From Mesorhizobium sp. CA14 (GTDB lineage: Bacteria > Pseudomonadota > Alphaproteobacteria > Rhizobiales > Rhizobiaceae): a stretch of 64,000 nucleotides of DNA. The stretch is taken from positions 38,364 to 102,363 of the forward strand of contig NZ_JAIUHR010000026.1 in assembly GCF_020165195.1 (NCBI RefSeq). The letters are read 5' to 3'. A model generated the notes under the pieces. It worked only from the letters and a program-made list of their open reading frames with translations. It was not told where the DNA came from and did not search any database. Of the stretch, positions 41,357-50,213 are shown in pieces. Position 1 is the first letter of the stretch; every line of letters starts with the position of its first letter. The position numbers and the translations under genes are program-made.

Positions 41357-43107
41357 TGCGGGCCAAGGGGGGATTGATTGCGGCGACGCGTAGGCTGCTC
41401 GCCGACCGGAGCGCGAACTTCGCCGTCATGACGGCGCTGTGCACGCCGGTGGCGCTGGCGCTGACCGCCTTCGCGATCGACGAAGGCTCGCTTTACAACG
41501 AGCGCCGCGCCGCGCAGTCGATCGTCGACCTAGCCGCCATCACCGCGGCCTCGAACATCACCAATGCCCAGCAGGCGGTGCTGACGACGCTCGCCGACAA
41601 CGGCATCACCTCGGTCGCCGTACAGCAACAGGGCACCACCGTAGCGCCAACCGCCAGCAAGGCGGTCGTCCAGATCGCGCCGGGACGCTACACGGGCGTC
41701 AGCACCATTGCCGCCGGCAGCCGGTTCGAGCCGGGCAAGCTGCCCTACAATGCCGTGCAGGTGTCGCTGAAGAAGCAGGGCACGCTCTATTTCGCCGGCT
41801 CGATCATGGCGCCGCCTACTCTCGGCACGACGGCAATCGCCAGCGCGCAGCCGCAAGCTGCTTTTTCGGTCGGCTCGCGGCTCGCCAGTCTCAATGGCGG
41901 CATTCTCAACGCGCTTCTCGGCGGCCTTCTCGGCGGCAACATCTCGCTCAGCGTGATGGATTATAATTCACTGGCGTCGGCCGATGTCGACGTTCTTTCG
42001 TTCACCGATGTGCTGGCGACGCAATTGCATCTGACCGGTGTGAGCTATTCCGATGTGCTTGCCTCCAAGGCAACGATCGGCCAGATCGCCACCGCCATGG
42101 CCAATGTGCCGGGGCTGGACCGCACGGCCAAGCTCGCCCTGCAGACCATGGCCTCCAGCGCCACCAACACCGTCAAGATTCCGCTCAGCACCCTCATCGA
42201 TCTCGGCTCCGTCGGTGATCTCGGCATCGGGCAAAAGCCGGCCGGGCTCAATGTGACAGCCAGCGCGCTCAGCATGATCACCGCGGCGGCCGCTCTGGCC
42301 AACGGCACGAACCAGGTCGCGGTCGATCTCGGCGCCACCATACCGGGGCTGGCATCGACGACGCTTGCGATCGCCATCGGCGAGCCGATGCAGAACTCGG
42401 CCTGGCTGGCGGTGGGAGAAGCCGGCACCGTGGTGCGCACGGCGCAGACGCGCATCAAGCTCAACGCCGACGTCACCGTCGGCAATTCCAATCTCGGCGG
42501 CGGCACGAGTCTTGTCGCCGTCCACCTGCCGCTCAATCTCGAAGTGGCCTATGCCGAAGCCAAGCTGACCGACATAACCTGCCCGACCGGGCCGTCGAGC
42601 ATCAATGTCTCGATCGCCGCGCAGCCCGGCGTCGTCTCGGCGCATCTCGCAAACAGCAATGCCAGCGGCTTTGCCGACTTCGCCCAGCCGCAGTCCTTCT
42701 CCAACGCCGATATCGCGGACCTGAGGCTGTTGCTCGTCCCGTTGCTGCAGGTGACAGGCTCGTCGGCCTTCTCGGTCACCAATATGGCGCCGACGAACCT
42801 GACCTTCAGCGCCACCGATATCGCCAACAAGGCGATCAAGACGGTGTCGACGAAGAACCTGACGCAGTCGCTCACGACATCGCTGGTCAACAACCTGTCG
42901 CTTTCGATCAATGCGCTGGGGCTAGGCCTCAATGTGACCGCCCTGCTCGGCACGGTGAAACCGGCGGTAACGACGCTGCTCGACGGCGTGACCGCGCCGG
43001 TCGACAGCCTGGTCTACAACGTTCTCGGGGCGCTCGGCGTGCGCGTCGGGGAGGCCGACGTCCGGGTGACCGGCGCGACGTGCGGGCGTTCGGTGCTGGT
43101 TCAGTAA
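41353..43107 (+). CDS. TadG-like pilus assembly / surface protein
   Basis: A 584-aa protein. The N-terminal DRSANFAVMTALCTPVALALTAFAIDEGSLYNERRAAQSIVDLAAITAASNI is the TadG signature with one membrane span; the rest (~residues 60-584) is a large extracytoplasmic region rich in Ala, Ser, Thr, Leu and Asn, with repeated small-residue strands (LLGGLLGGNISLSVMD, LVNNLSLSINALGLGLNVTALLG) and only two cysteines in TCPTGP and ATCGRS. There is no von Willebrand A domain of the kind seen in some longer TadG proteins. It is co-translated with the TadE-like gene and ends 8 bp before the convergent alpha-glucosidase stop. Confidence 0.82.
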   Translation: MMRAKGGLIAATRRLLADRSANFAVMTALCTPVALALTAFAIDEGSLYNERRAAQSIVDLAAITAASNITNAQQAVLTTLADNGITSVAVQQQGTTVAPTASKAVVQIAPGRYTGVSTIAAGSRFEPGKLPYNAVQVSLKKQGTLYFAGSIMAPPTLGTTAIASAQPQAAFSVGSRLASLNGGILNALLGGLLGGNISLSVMDYNSLASADVDVLSFTDVLATQLHLTGVSYSDVLASKATIGQIATAMANVPGLDRTAKLALQTMASSATNTVKIPLSTLIDLGSVGDLGIGQKPAGLNVTASALSMITAAAALANGTNQVAVDLGATIPGLASTTLAIAIGEPMQNSAWLAVGEAGTVVRTAQTRIKLNADVTVGNSNLGGGTSLVAVHLPLNLEVAYAEAKLTDITCPTGPSSINVSIAAQPGVVSAHLANSNASGFADFAQPQSFSNADIADLRLLLVPLLQVTGSSAFSVTNMAPTNLTFSATDIANKAIKTVSTKNLTQSLTTSLVNNLSLSINALGLGLNVTALLGTVKPAVTTLLDGVTAPVDSLVYNVLGALGVRVGEADVRVTGATCGRSVLVQ

Positions 43108-43115
43108 GCTGCCCG

Positions 43116-44771
43116 TCAGCCAATCCTGCCGACGAAACTGCCCAGAGGCGGCAGCGCCAGCGCACTGTCCTCGACAACACCGGTCAGAACGCCGGCGGCG
43201 TCAACGTCAAATGCCGTTATCTCGGCCTCGCCGATCTCGGTGGGCAGCGCCCAGCCCGTAGCCTCGGCCGAGAAATTGAAAACGCAAAGCAGCCTTTCGC
43301 CGTCGCGCTCGCGGAGGAAAGCGAGCACATCGCCTTCGGCATCGAGAAAGCGGATTGCGCCTTGGATCAGTGCCGGATGGCTCTTGCGCAAGGTAAGGAT
43401 CGACCGATAGGCGGCTAGCACCGACCGCTCCTCGCCATTCTGGACGTCGACCGCCCGGGCGCGATGCGCCTGCGGCACCGGCAGCCAGGGCTTGGCCGTC
43501 GAAAAACCGGCGTTCTCGGCCTCCGCTTCCCAGACCATCGGCGTGCGGCAGCCGTCCCTGCCCTTCACGCCCGGCCAGAAGCGGATGCCGACGGGATCGC
43601 GCAGATCCTCATAGGCCAGCTCGGCTTCCTTCAGCCCCAGTTCCTCGCCCTGATAGAGGCAGATCGACCCACGCAGGCATGACAGCAGCGCGATCGAGAA
43701 CTTGGCCACCGCGTCCGGGTTCTCGCCGGGTCTGATCCAGCGGCTGACATGGCGCACGACATCATGGTTGGAGAAGGCCCAGCAGACCCAGCCGTCCGGG
43801 GCGGTCGTCTCGAACGCCTCCACGCAGCCGCGCACATGGGCGGCGGAAAATTGCGGGCCAAGCAGGTCGAACGTGTAGCACATCTGCAATTTGTCGCCGC
43901 CGGACACATAGGCGGCGAGCGTCTGCAAGGAACGCTCCTCGTCACCCACCTCTCCGACCGCGGCGCGGTCCGGATATTCCTCGAGCAACGCGCGGAAGCG
44001 TTTCAGGAAGTCGAGGTTTTCGGGCCGCGTCTTGTCGAAAAGATGCTCCTGGAAGCCATAGGTGCTGGTCGCACCGTTGGTTCCGGCGACGCTTGACGCC
44101 AAGGGCGGATTGTCGCGCAGCCAGCGGTCGTGGACATAGTAGTTGACGGTGTCCAGCCGAAAGCCGTCGACGCCGCGCTCCAGCCAGAAGCGCACGGTGT
44201 CGAGGACGGCGTCCTGCACTTCCGGATTGTGGAAATTCAGGTCCGGCTGCGCAGCGAGAAAATTGTGCATGTAGTATTGCCGGCGTGTGGCGTCCCATTC
44301 CCAGGCCGGCCCGCCGAACAGCGATTGCCAATTGTTGGGCGCGCTGCCATCCGGCTTAGCGTCGGCCCAGATGTACCAGTCCGCCTTGGCGTTGTCGCGG
44401 CTGGCGCGGCTTTCGACGAACCATTCATGCTTGTCCGACGAGTGCGAGATCACCTGGTCGATGATGAGCTTGAGGCCGAGCCGGTGCGCCTCGGCGACCA
44501 GCGCGTCGAAATCCTCGATCGTGCCGAACGTCGGATCGACGTCGCGGTAGTCCGACACATCGTAGCCCATGTCGGCCATCGGCGACTTGAAGAAGGGCGA
44601 GAGCCAGACGGCGTCGACGCCGAGGGAAGCAATATGCGTGAGCCGCGCGGTGATGCCCTTGAGGTCGCCGCTGCCGTCGCCGGTCGTGTCCTGGAAGGAG
44701 CGCGGATAGACCTGGTAGATCACGCAGCCGCGCCACCATTCGCTCCCTTGCTCGGAATTGTCGCCAGCCAT
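43116..44771 (-). CDS. Alpha-glucosidase (GH13)
   Basis: A 551-aa cytoplasmic GH13 enzyme, closest in motif pattern to rhizobial AglA-type alpha-glucosidases that act on sucrose, trehalulose or malto-oligosaccharides. The barrel starts WWRGCVIYQVYPRSFQDTTGDGSGDLKGI; the four GH13 regions are visible: DQVISHSSD, GFRLDTVNYY (nucleophile Asp), AVGEVGDEE (acid Glu) and FSNHDVVRH. No signal peptide. It starts one base after the debranching-enzyme stop (TGATG), so it is the last gene of the glycogen operon and probably clears short maltodextrins released during glycogen turnover. Confidence 0.88.
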   Translation of the reverse strand: MAGDNSEQGSEWWRGCVIYQVYPRSFQDTTGDGSGDLKGITARLTHIASLGVDAVWLSPFFKSPMADMGYDVSDYRDVDPTFGTIEDFDALVAEAHRLGLKLIIDQVISHSSDKHEWFVESRASRDNAKADWYIWADAKPDGSAPNNWQSLFGGPAWEWDATRRQYYMHNFLAAQPDLNFHNPEVQDAVLDTVRFWLERGVDGFRLDTVNYYVHDRWLRDNPPLASSVAGTNGATSTYGFQEHLFDKTRPENLDFLKRFRALLEEYPDRAAVGEVGDEERSLQTLAAYVSGGDKLQMCYTFDLLGPQFSAAHVRGCVEAFETTAPDGWVCWAFSNHDVVRHVSRWIRPGENPDAVAKFSIALLSCLRGSICLYQGEELGLKEAELAYEDLRDPVGIRFWPGVKGRDGCRTPMVWEAEAENAGFSTAKPWLPVPQAHRARAVDVQNGEERSVLAAYRSILTLRKSHPALIQGAIRFLDAEGDVLAFLRERDGERLLCVFNFSAEATGWALPTEIGEAEITAFDVDAAGVLTGVVEDSALALPPLGSFVGRIG

Positions 44772-46768
44772 CAGGAGCCCTTCCCGTTGCGCGATTTAGC
44801 GGCACGCCGCTCGATCATGAAACTGACGCTTCGACCGGGTAGCGGCCGCGCCAGATCGACCTGCTCCGTCTCGACCGCCGGGCGCCATTCAAATCCATCG
44901 CGTGCCGGCAAGGTGAAGACGCATTGCCGGCGATCGCCATTGATCATCACGGCAAGGCGGCCGCCCTCGTTATCGGCGAGCAGCATGACGAGGCGATGTC
45001 GCCCGGGATCGTTCCAGTCGGCCTCGCCGAACGGCGCGCCGGTCTCGGTCAGCCAGGCCACGTCGGGGATTTCCGATCCGTCGGCGGGCTCGCCGGTCAG
45101 GAAGCGTGGATCCGCCAGCGCAGGAAAGGCCCGACGCAGTGCAGCCAGCGACGATGCGTATTGCTCAAGCGCCCGATCGCGGCCGGCCCAGTCCAGCCAG
45201 GTGATGGCGTTGTCCTGCGCATAGGCGTTGTTGTTGCCCTTCTGCGTGCGGCCGAACTCGTCACCGGCGGTCAGCATGATGGTGCCGCGCGAGGCGAAAA
45301 GCGTGGCGAGCAGCGCGCGCTGGTCGTCGAAGCGCGCCTTGGCAATCGCCTCGTCGTCCGTCTCGCCCTCGGCACCATTGTTCCATGACAAATTGTCGTT
45401 ATGGCCGTCGCGATTGTGCTCGCCATTGGCCTCATTGTGCTTGCGCTCATAGGCTACGATGTCGGCCAGGGTCATGCCGTCATGCGCGGCGATGAAATTG
45501 ACCGTGCGGCTCGCCGGTTGGCCTTCCCTGCCGAAGACATCGGAGGAACCTGCAAGCCGTGTGGCCAAGGCGCCAATTGCGCCCGTATCGCCATGCCAGA
45601 AGCGCCTGACATCGTCACGGTAACGGTCGTTCCATTCGAGGTATGGCGGGCGGAAATTGCCGAGCTGGTAGCCGTTCGGACCGATGTCCCAAGGCTCGGC
45701 GATCAGCACGCGATCGGCGAGTCCGGGATCGCCGGCAACGGCCTGAAGCAGCGACGCTTCCGGATCGAAGCCGCCGTCGACGCGGCCGAGCACCGGCGCC
45801 AGATCGAAGCGGAAGCCGCCGACGCCGGCGCAGCGGACGAAGTGGCGAAGCGTGTCGAGCACCATTTCCCGGACAATCGGATGGTCGCAGGCGACGGTGT
45901 TGCCGGTGCCGGTGTCGTTGACCAGCCGGCCGTCCGGCTGATGCCGGTAGTAGGCCAGCGCATCGAGCCCGCGCAGCGACAGCGTTGGCCCGAGCCGGTC
46001 GGTCTCGCCGGTGTGGTTGAAGACGAGGTCGAGGATGGTGCCGATGCCTGCCTTGCGCAGCGCGGCGACGGTATCGCGCAGTTCCTTGAGGCCGCCGGGG
46101 GCAAGGCGCGGATCGAGCGCCATGAAGGTGACGGGATTGTAGCCCCAGGCGTTGCTCAGCCCCAGCGGCGGCAGGTGCCGCTCGTCAATCGATGCGGTGA
46201 TCGGCATCAGTTCGACGGCGGACACGCCGAGACGTTTCAGGTGCTCGATGATGGCCGGATGGGCGAGCGCCGCGATGGTGCCCCGCTGCGCTTCCGGGAC
46301 ATCCGGATGCAGCTTGGTGAAGGACCGAACGTTGAGTTCGTAGATCAAGCCGCCGGGCCGGAACAGCGGCGGCTGGGGCGGCATCGGCTTGGGCAGGAAC
46401 CGCGCTACCGCCTTCGGCACCAGCGAGGCCGTGTCGGCGCCTTCGTTGCGTTTGGCGGCAAGCCGCCAATGATATTGGTATGGACGATCGAGCTCGACGG
46501 CATAAGGATCGGTGAGAAGCTTGTTCGGGTCGAACCACAGACCGCGCTCCGGCGCATAGTCGCCATCGGCACGAAAGCCGTAGCGGGTGCCGTCGCCAAG
46601 GCCGGGGACAAGGAGCGCATGCACGCCCTCGCCTTCCGGACTGAGTTCCAGCCGGTCGATCTCGCGCGCGCCGCTGTCGTCGAAAACCGAGACCCACAGG
46701 CATCTCGCCGATGCCGACCAGACGGCAAAGCGGATGCCTTCGGGGGTGATGGTGGCGCCGAGGGTCAT
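44771..46768 (-). CDS. glgX: Glycogen debranching enzyme (GlgX)
   Basis: A 665-aa GH13 isoamylase-type enzyme that hydrolyses alpha-1,6 branches of phosphorylase-limited glycogen. Residues ~1-95 form a CBM48 beta-sandwich (GATITPEGIRFAVWSASARCLWVSVFDD). The catalytic barrel has LDLVFNHTGE, GFRFDLAPVLGR (nucleophile), LIAEPWDIGPNGYQLGNF (acid Glu) and FIAAHDGMTLADIV, followed by the GlgX-typical NWNDPGRHRLVMLL region near the end. The start is the ATG at 46768; the open frame upstream of it runs into a palindromic repeat. It sits 172 bp after pgm. Confidence 0.93.
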   Translation of the reverse strand: MTLGATITPEGIRFAVWSASARCLWVSVFDDSGAREIDRLELSPEGEGVHALLVPGLGDGTRYGFRADGDYAPERGLWFDPNKLLTDPYAVELDRPYQYHWRLAAKRNEGADTASLVPKAVARFLPKPMPPQPPLFRPGGLIYELNVRSFTKLHPDVPEAQRGTIAALAHPAIIEHLKRLGVSAVELMPITASIDERHLPPLGLSNAWGYNPVTFMALDPRLAPGGLKELRDTVAALRKAGIGTILDLVFNHTGETDRLGPTLSLRGLDALAYYRHQPDGRLVNDTGTGNTVACDHPIVREMVLDTLRHFVRCAGVGGFRFDLAPVLGRVDGGFDPEASLLQAVAGDPGLADRVLIAEPWDIGPNGYQLGNFRPPYLEWNDRYRDDVRRFWHGDTGAIGALATRLAGSSDVFGREGQPASRTVNFIAAHDGMTLADIVAYERKHNEANGEHNRDGHNDNLSWNNGAEGETDDEAIAKARFDDQRALLATLFASRGTIMLTAGDEFGRTQKGNNNAYAQDNAITWLDWAGRDRALEQYASSLAALRRAFPALADPRFLTGEPADGSEIPDVAWLTETGAPFGEADWNDPGRHRLVMLLADNEGGRLAVMINGDRRQCVFTLPARDGFEWRPAVETEQVDLARPLPGRSVSFMIERRAAKSRNGKGS

Positions 46769-46770
46769 GC

Positions 46771-46920
46771 GGGCTCCCCCTTCTCCCCTTGTGGGAGAAG
46801 GTGTCGCCGAAGGCGACGGATGGGGGGTGCTCCAGGTTGGCGACGACAGCGATCCGGCCAACACCCCTCATCCGTCTCGGCGCTGCGCGCCGATCCACCT
46901 TCCCCCACAAGGGGGGAAGC
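46771..46920. repeat. Paired palindromic repeat element (family D) between pgm and glgX
   Basis: Two inverted arms: CTCCCCCTTCTCCCCTTGTGGG.. at the left (about 46774-46795) and CCTTCCCCCACAAGGGGGGAA at the right (about 46899-46920), with ATGGGGGGTG and CACCCCTCAT closer in. The left half also contains the small hairpin GTCGCC-GAA-GGCGAC (46803-46817). The same hairpin occurs in the element at the right end of the window. Confidence 0.7.
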
Positions 46921-46940
46921 AAAGACGCGCGCACCCACCC

Positions 46941-48569
46941 TCAAGTAATCACGCTCGGCTTGCTGCGGCCGGTGTGGCTCTTGATGCCGGCGATGTCGTC
47001 GGCGGCGGCGATGAGATCGGCGAGCGCTTCCTGCGTGTCGAGGTCGTGCCTTGCCTTGTCCGGCTCGTAGCGCTCGATATAGACGCGCAGCGTCGCACCC
47101 GACGTGCCGGTGCCGGAGAGGCGCAGCACGACGCGCGAGCCACCCTCGAACAGTATCCGGATGCCCTGATGCTCACTCACCGAGCCGTCAACCGGATCGC
47201 GATAGGCAAAATCGTCGGCCTTGGCGATCTTCAGGCCGCGCACGGTCGTGCCGGGCAGCGAGCCGAGCTTGGCGCGCAGCTCGTCGACCAGCGCGTTGGC
47301 GCGATCGCTCTCGACCTCCTCGTAGTCGTGGCGCGAATAGTAGTTGCGGCCGTAGGTCGCCCAATGCTTGGTGACGATGTCCTTGCAGCTCTCGCCGCGC
47401 ATAGCGAGGATGTTGAGCCACAAAAGCACGGCCCAGAGCCCATCCTTCTCGCGCACATGGTTGGAGCCGGTGCCTGCGCTTTCCTCGCCGCAGATGGTCG
47501 CCATGCCGGCGTCGAGCAGGTTGCCGAAGAATTTCCAGCCGGTCGGCGTCTCGTAGATGCCGATGCCGAGCTTTTCGGCGACGCGGTCGGCGGCGCCGCT
47601 GGTCGGCATGGAGCGGGCGATGCCCTTCAGGCCGTCCTTGTAGCCCGGCGCCAGTTTGGCGTTGGCGGCAAGCATCGCCACCGAGTCCGACGGCGTGACG
47701 AAGATGCCTTTACCGATGATCAGATTTCGGTCGCCGTCGCCGTCGGAAGCCGCGCCGAAATCCGGCGCGTCGGGCCCCATCATCTCGTCGTAGAGATGCT
47801 TTGCGTGGACAAGGTTGGGATCGGGATGGTGGCCGCCGAAATCCGGCAGCGGCTTGAAATTGCGGCAGGTGCCGTCCGGCGCGCCGAGCCGATGCTCGAG
47901 GATCTCCTTGGCATAGGGGCCGGTCACCGCATGCATGGCGTCGAAGCGCATGCGGAAGCCCGATTTGAAGAGCTTCCTCAGCGCATCGAAATCGAACAGG
48001 CTTTCCATCAGCTCGGCATAGTCCTTGACCGGGTCGAAGATCTCGACGGTCATATCGCCCGCCTTGACGGTGCCGATCGTGTCGATATCGACGCTGCCGA
48101 TATCGGCGATCTTGAAGCTCTTGATCTGCTTCGACTTGGCGAAGATCGCGTCGGTGATCTTTTCCGGCGCCGGGCCGCCATTGCCGGCATTGTATTTGAT
48201 GCCGAAATCCTCGTGCGGGCCGCCAGGATTGTGGCTGGCCGACAGGATGATGCCGCCGAAGGTTTTGTATTTGCGGATGATGTTCGAGGCGGCGGGCGTC
48301 GACAGGATCCCGCCCTGCCCGACCATCACCTTGCCGAAGCCATTGCCGGCGGCAATCGCGATGGCCTTCTGGATGACCTCGCGGTTGTAGAAGCGGCCGT
48401 CGCCGCCGATCACCAGCGTCTTGCCCTGAAATCCGGCCAGCGCATCGAAGATCGACTGGATGAAGTTCTCGGCATAGTGCTCCTGCTGGAACACCGGCAC
48501 CTTCTTGCGCAAACCGGAGGTGCCAGGCTTCTGGTCGGTATAGGGTTTGGTGGGGACGGTTTTGATCAT
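46941..48569 (-). CDS. pgm: Phosphoglucomutase
   Basis: A 542-aa enzyme that interconverts glucose-1-phosphate and glucose-6-phosphate, joining glycogen to central metabolism. TSGLRKKVPVFQQEHYAENFIQSIF at the N-terminus, the phosphoserine loop SASHNPGGPHEDFGIKYN, the metal loop SDGDGDRN and the sugar-binding loop CGEESAGTGSNHVREKDGLWAVL are all present; the C-terminal phosphate loop is RLSGTGTSGATLRVYIE. Length is normal. It begins 3 bp after the glgA stop. Confidence 0.96.
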   Translation of the reverse strand: MIKTVPTKPYTDQKPGTSGLRKKVPVFQQEHYAENFIQSIFDALAGFQGKTLVIGGDGRFYNREVIQKAIAIAAGNGFGKVMVGQGGILSTPAASNIIRKYKTFGGIILSASHNPGGPHEDFGIKYNAGNGGPAPEKITDAIFAKSKQIKSFKIADIGSVDIDTIGTVKAGDMTVEIFDPVKDYAELMESLFDFDALRKLFKSGFRMRFDAMHAVTGPYAKEILEHRLGAPDGTCRNFKPLPDFGGHHPDPNLVHAKHLYDEMMGPDAPDFGAASDGDGDRNLIIGKGIFVTPSDSVAMLAANAKLAPGYKDGLKGIARSMPTSGAADRVAEKLGIGIYETPTGWKFFGNLLDAGMATICGEESAGTGSNHVREKDGLWAVLLWLNILAMRGESCKDIVTKHWATYGRNYYSRHDYEEVESDRANALVDELRAKLGSLPGTTVRGLKIAKADDFAYRDPVDGSVSEHQGIRILFEGGSRVVLRLSGTGTSGATLRVYIERYEPDKARHDLDTQEALADLIAAADDIAGIKSHTGRSKPSVIT

Positions 48570-48572
48570 GCC

Positions 48573-50018
48573 TCAGGCAGCCCTTTTCGAAAGCAGCAAG
48601 CGATAGAGTTCGACGTATTTTTCGGCGCTCTTGTCCCAGGAGACATCGGCCTTCATACACTGGCGCTGAATGGAGGCCCAGGTCGCCGGCCGCGCATGCT
48701 GCTCGACCAGCCGCTGGATGGCATGGAGCATCGCGGCGCCATTGTTGGGCGCGAACTGGAAGCCGGTGGCGACACCGGCCGACAAGGCAGCCTCGTTGGC
48801 GTCGATGATGGTGTCGGCCAGACCGCCCGTGCGGGCGACGACCGGCACGCAGCCATAGCGCAGGCCGTAAAGCTGGGTCAGCCCGCAGGGCTCGAACCGG
48901 GACGGGATGACGATGGCGTCGCAGCCGCCTTGCATGACATGCGAAAGGCCTTCGTCATAGCCGACGACGACGCCGACGCGGCCGCGATGGCGGGCGGCGG
49001 CGGCAAGCAGCGTGCCTTCGAGGCCGGCGTCGCCCGAGCCCAGGATGGCGAGGCGCGCGCCGGCGGCAACGATGCCATCGACGACCGCGGCCAGGATATC
49101 CATGCCCTTCTGCCAGGTCAGCCGGCTGACGACGCAGACGATCGGGCTGCTGTCCGCCTCGAGGCCGAACCGCTCTTCGACCGCCTTGCGGTTCTTGGCG
49201 CGCGCGGCAAGCGTTTCGGCCGAATAATTGGCGACCAGATGCTTGTCGTTCCGGGGGTTCCAGATGTCGACATCGATGCCGTTGACGATGCCGTAGAGGT
49301 CGCTGGCGCGCATGTTGATCAGGCCGTCGAGGCCCATGCCGAATTCCGGCGAGCGGATCTCCTGCGCATAGGTCGGGCTCACCGTGGTGATCGCCCAGGC
49401 GGCCTGGAGACCGGCCTTCAGGAAGCCGACGCCGCCGTAATATTCGACGCCGTCGAGTTGCATCGCCACGCTCGGCAGGCCGAGCTCGCCGAAGATGCCA
49501 GCGCCGAACTGGCCCTGGAAAGCAAGGTTGTGCACGGTGATCAGCGACGGCACGCCGACGGCCTTGCCATAGCGCATGTAGGCAAGCGTCATCGCCGACT
49601 GCCAGTCATGGGCATGCACGATATCGGGCTGGTAACCGGAGATCGCGCCGCCGGCAATGTCGCCGCCCGCTTGGCTCAAAGCCGCGAAGCGGCGCCAGTT
49701 GTCGGGCCAGTCGGCGCCGGAAGCGGTGCCGTAAGGGCCGCCCTGGCGATCGAAGAGATGCGGAGCGTCGAGCACGAAAAGATCGAGGTCGCCGATCTTG
49801 ACGGCATGGATCGAAGCCTTGCCGCCCTGCAGCAGCGGATACTGGTAGACGGGTTTCTTCTTGGCGAAGGCCGCCATCACCACCGGATAGCCGGGAACCA
49901 GCGTGCGCATTGCAACGCCCTTGCCGGCGAGCGCGATCGGCAAGGCGCCGGTTACGTCGGCAAGCCCGCCGGTCTTGATCAGCGGAAAGATTTCGGGCGT
50001 GACCGACAGAACCTGCAT
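48573..50018 (-). CDS. glgA: Glycogen synthase (GlgA)
   Basis: A 481-aa GT5 glycosyltransferase that extends glycogen using ADP-glucose. The N-terminal KTGGLADVTGALP binds ADP-glucose, HAHDWQSAMTLAY is in the first lobe, and the second lobe has VSRLTWQKGMDIL and the IPSRFEPCGLTQLYGLRYGCVPVVARTGGLADTI active-site region. I use the ATG at 50018 because the protein then begins MQVLSVTPEIFPLIKTGG as in the family; a GTG three codons earlier is also possible. Its leader is the tandem-repeat region that follows glgC. Confidence 0.95.
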   Translation of the reverse strand: MQVLSVTPEIFPLIKTGGLADVTGALPIALAGKGVAMRTLVPGYPVVMAAFAKKKPVYQYPLLQGGKASIHAVKIGDLDLFVLDAPHLFDRQGGPYGTASGADWPDNWRRFAALSQAGGDIAGGAISGYQPDIVHAHDWQSAMTLAYMRYGKAVGVPSLITVHNLAFQGQFGAGIFGELGLPSVAMQLDGVEYYGGVGFLKAGLQAAWAITTVSPTYAQEIRSPEFGMGLDGLINMRASDLYGIVNGIDVDIWNPRNDKHLVANYSAETLAARAKNRKAVEERFGLEADSSPIVCVVSRLTWQKGMDILAAVVDGIVAAGARLAILGSGDAGLEGTLLAAAARHRGRVGVVVGYDEGLSHVMQGGCDAIVIPSRFEPCGLTQLYGLRYGCVPVVARTGGLADTIIDANEAALSAGVATGFQFAPNNGAAMLHAIQRLVEQHARPATWASIQRQCMKADVSWDKSAEKYVELYRLLLSKRAA

Positions 50019-50048
50019 GCGCTCCACATTCCGATCTCAACGTGACAG

Positions 50049-50213
50049 GTCAAAGTGACAATCTGTTGATCCAGTCGTCAGCTTGCTGATCGACCCGTCA
50101 GCTTGCTGATCGACCCCTCAGCTTGCTGATCAAGCCTAGCAGGTTACAGCTGATCAACCCTATCAGGTCGACAACTTATTGATCGACCCTACTGGGTCGA
50201 CAACTTGTTGATC
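50049..50213 (-). repeat. Tandem ~20-bp repeats between glgC and glgA, continuing the glgC 3' end
   Basis: TCAGCTTGCTGATC occurs three times at an exact 20-bp period (50078, 50098, 50118). A diverged copy lies on the glgA side (about 50057-50072). On the glgC side GGTCGACAACTTATTGATC (50166-50184) and GGTCGACAACTTGTTGATC (50195-50213) repeat at 29 bp; the second of these is the last codons of glgC itself. Each 20-bp unit includes the 10-bp palindrome CAGCTTGCTG. Confidence 0.85.

Noticed and set aside
46587..50045. A very long open frame (over 1100 codons) on the plus strand across glgX, pgm and glgA.
   Set aside because: It is antisense to three clearly identified enzymes and has the Arg/His/Ala-rich composition of a frame created by high GC codon bias.
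50049..50213. The 20-bp repeats between glgC and glgA as a CRISPR array or replication iterons.
   Set aside because: Units are directly adjacent with no unique spacers, no cas genes or replication protein gene are near, and the repeats grade into the coding end of glgC.
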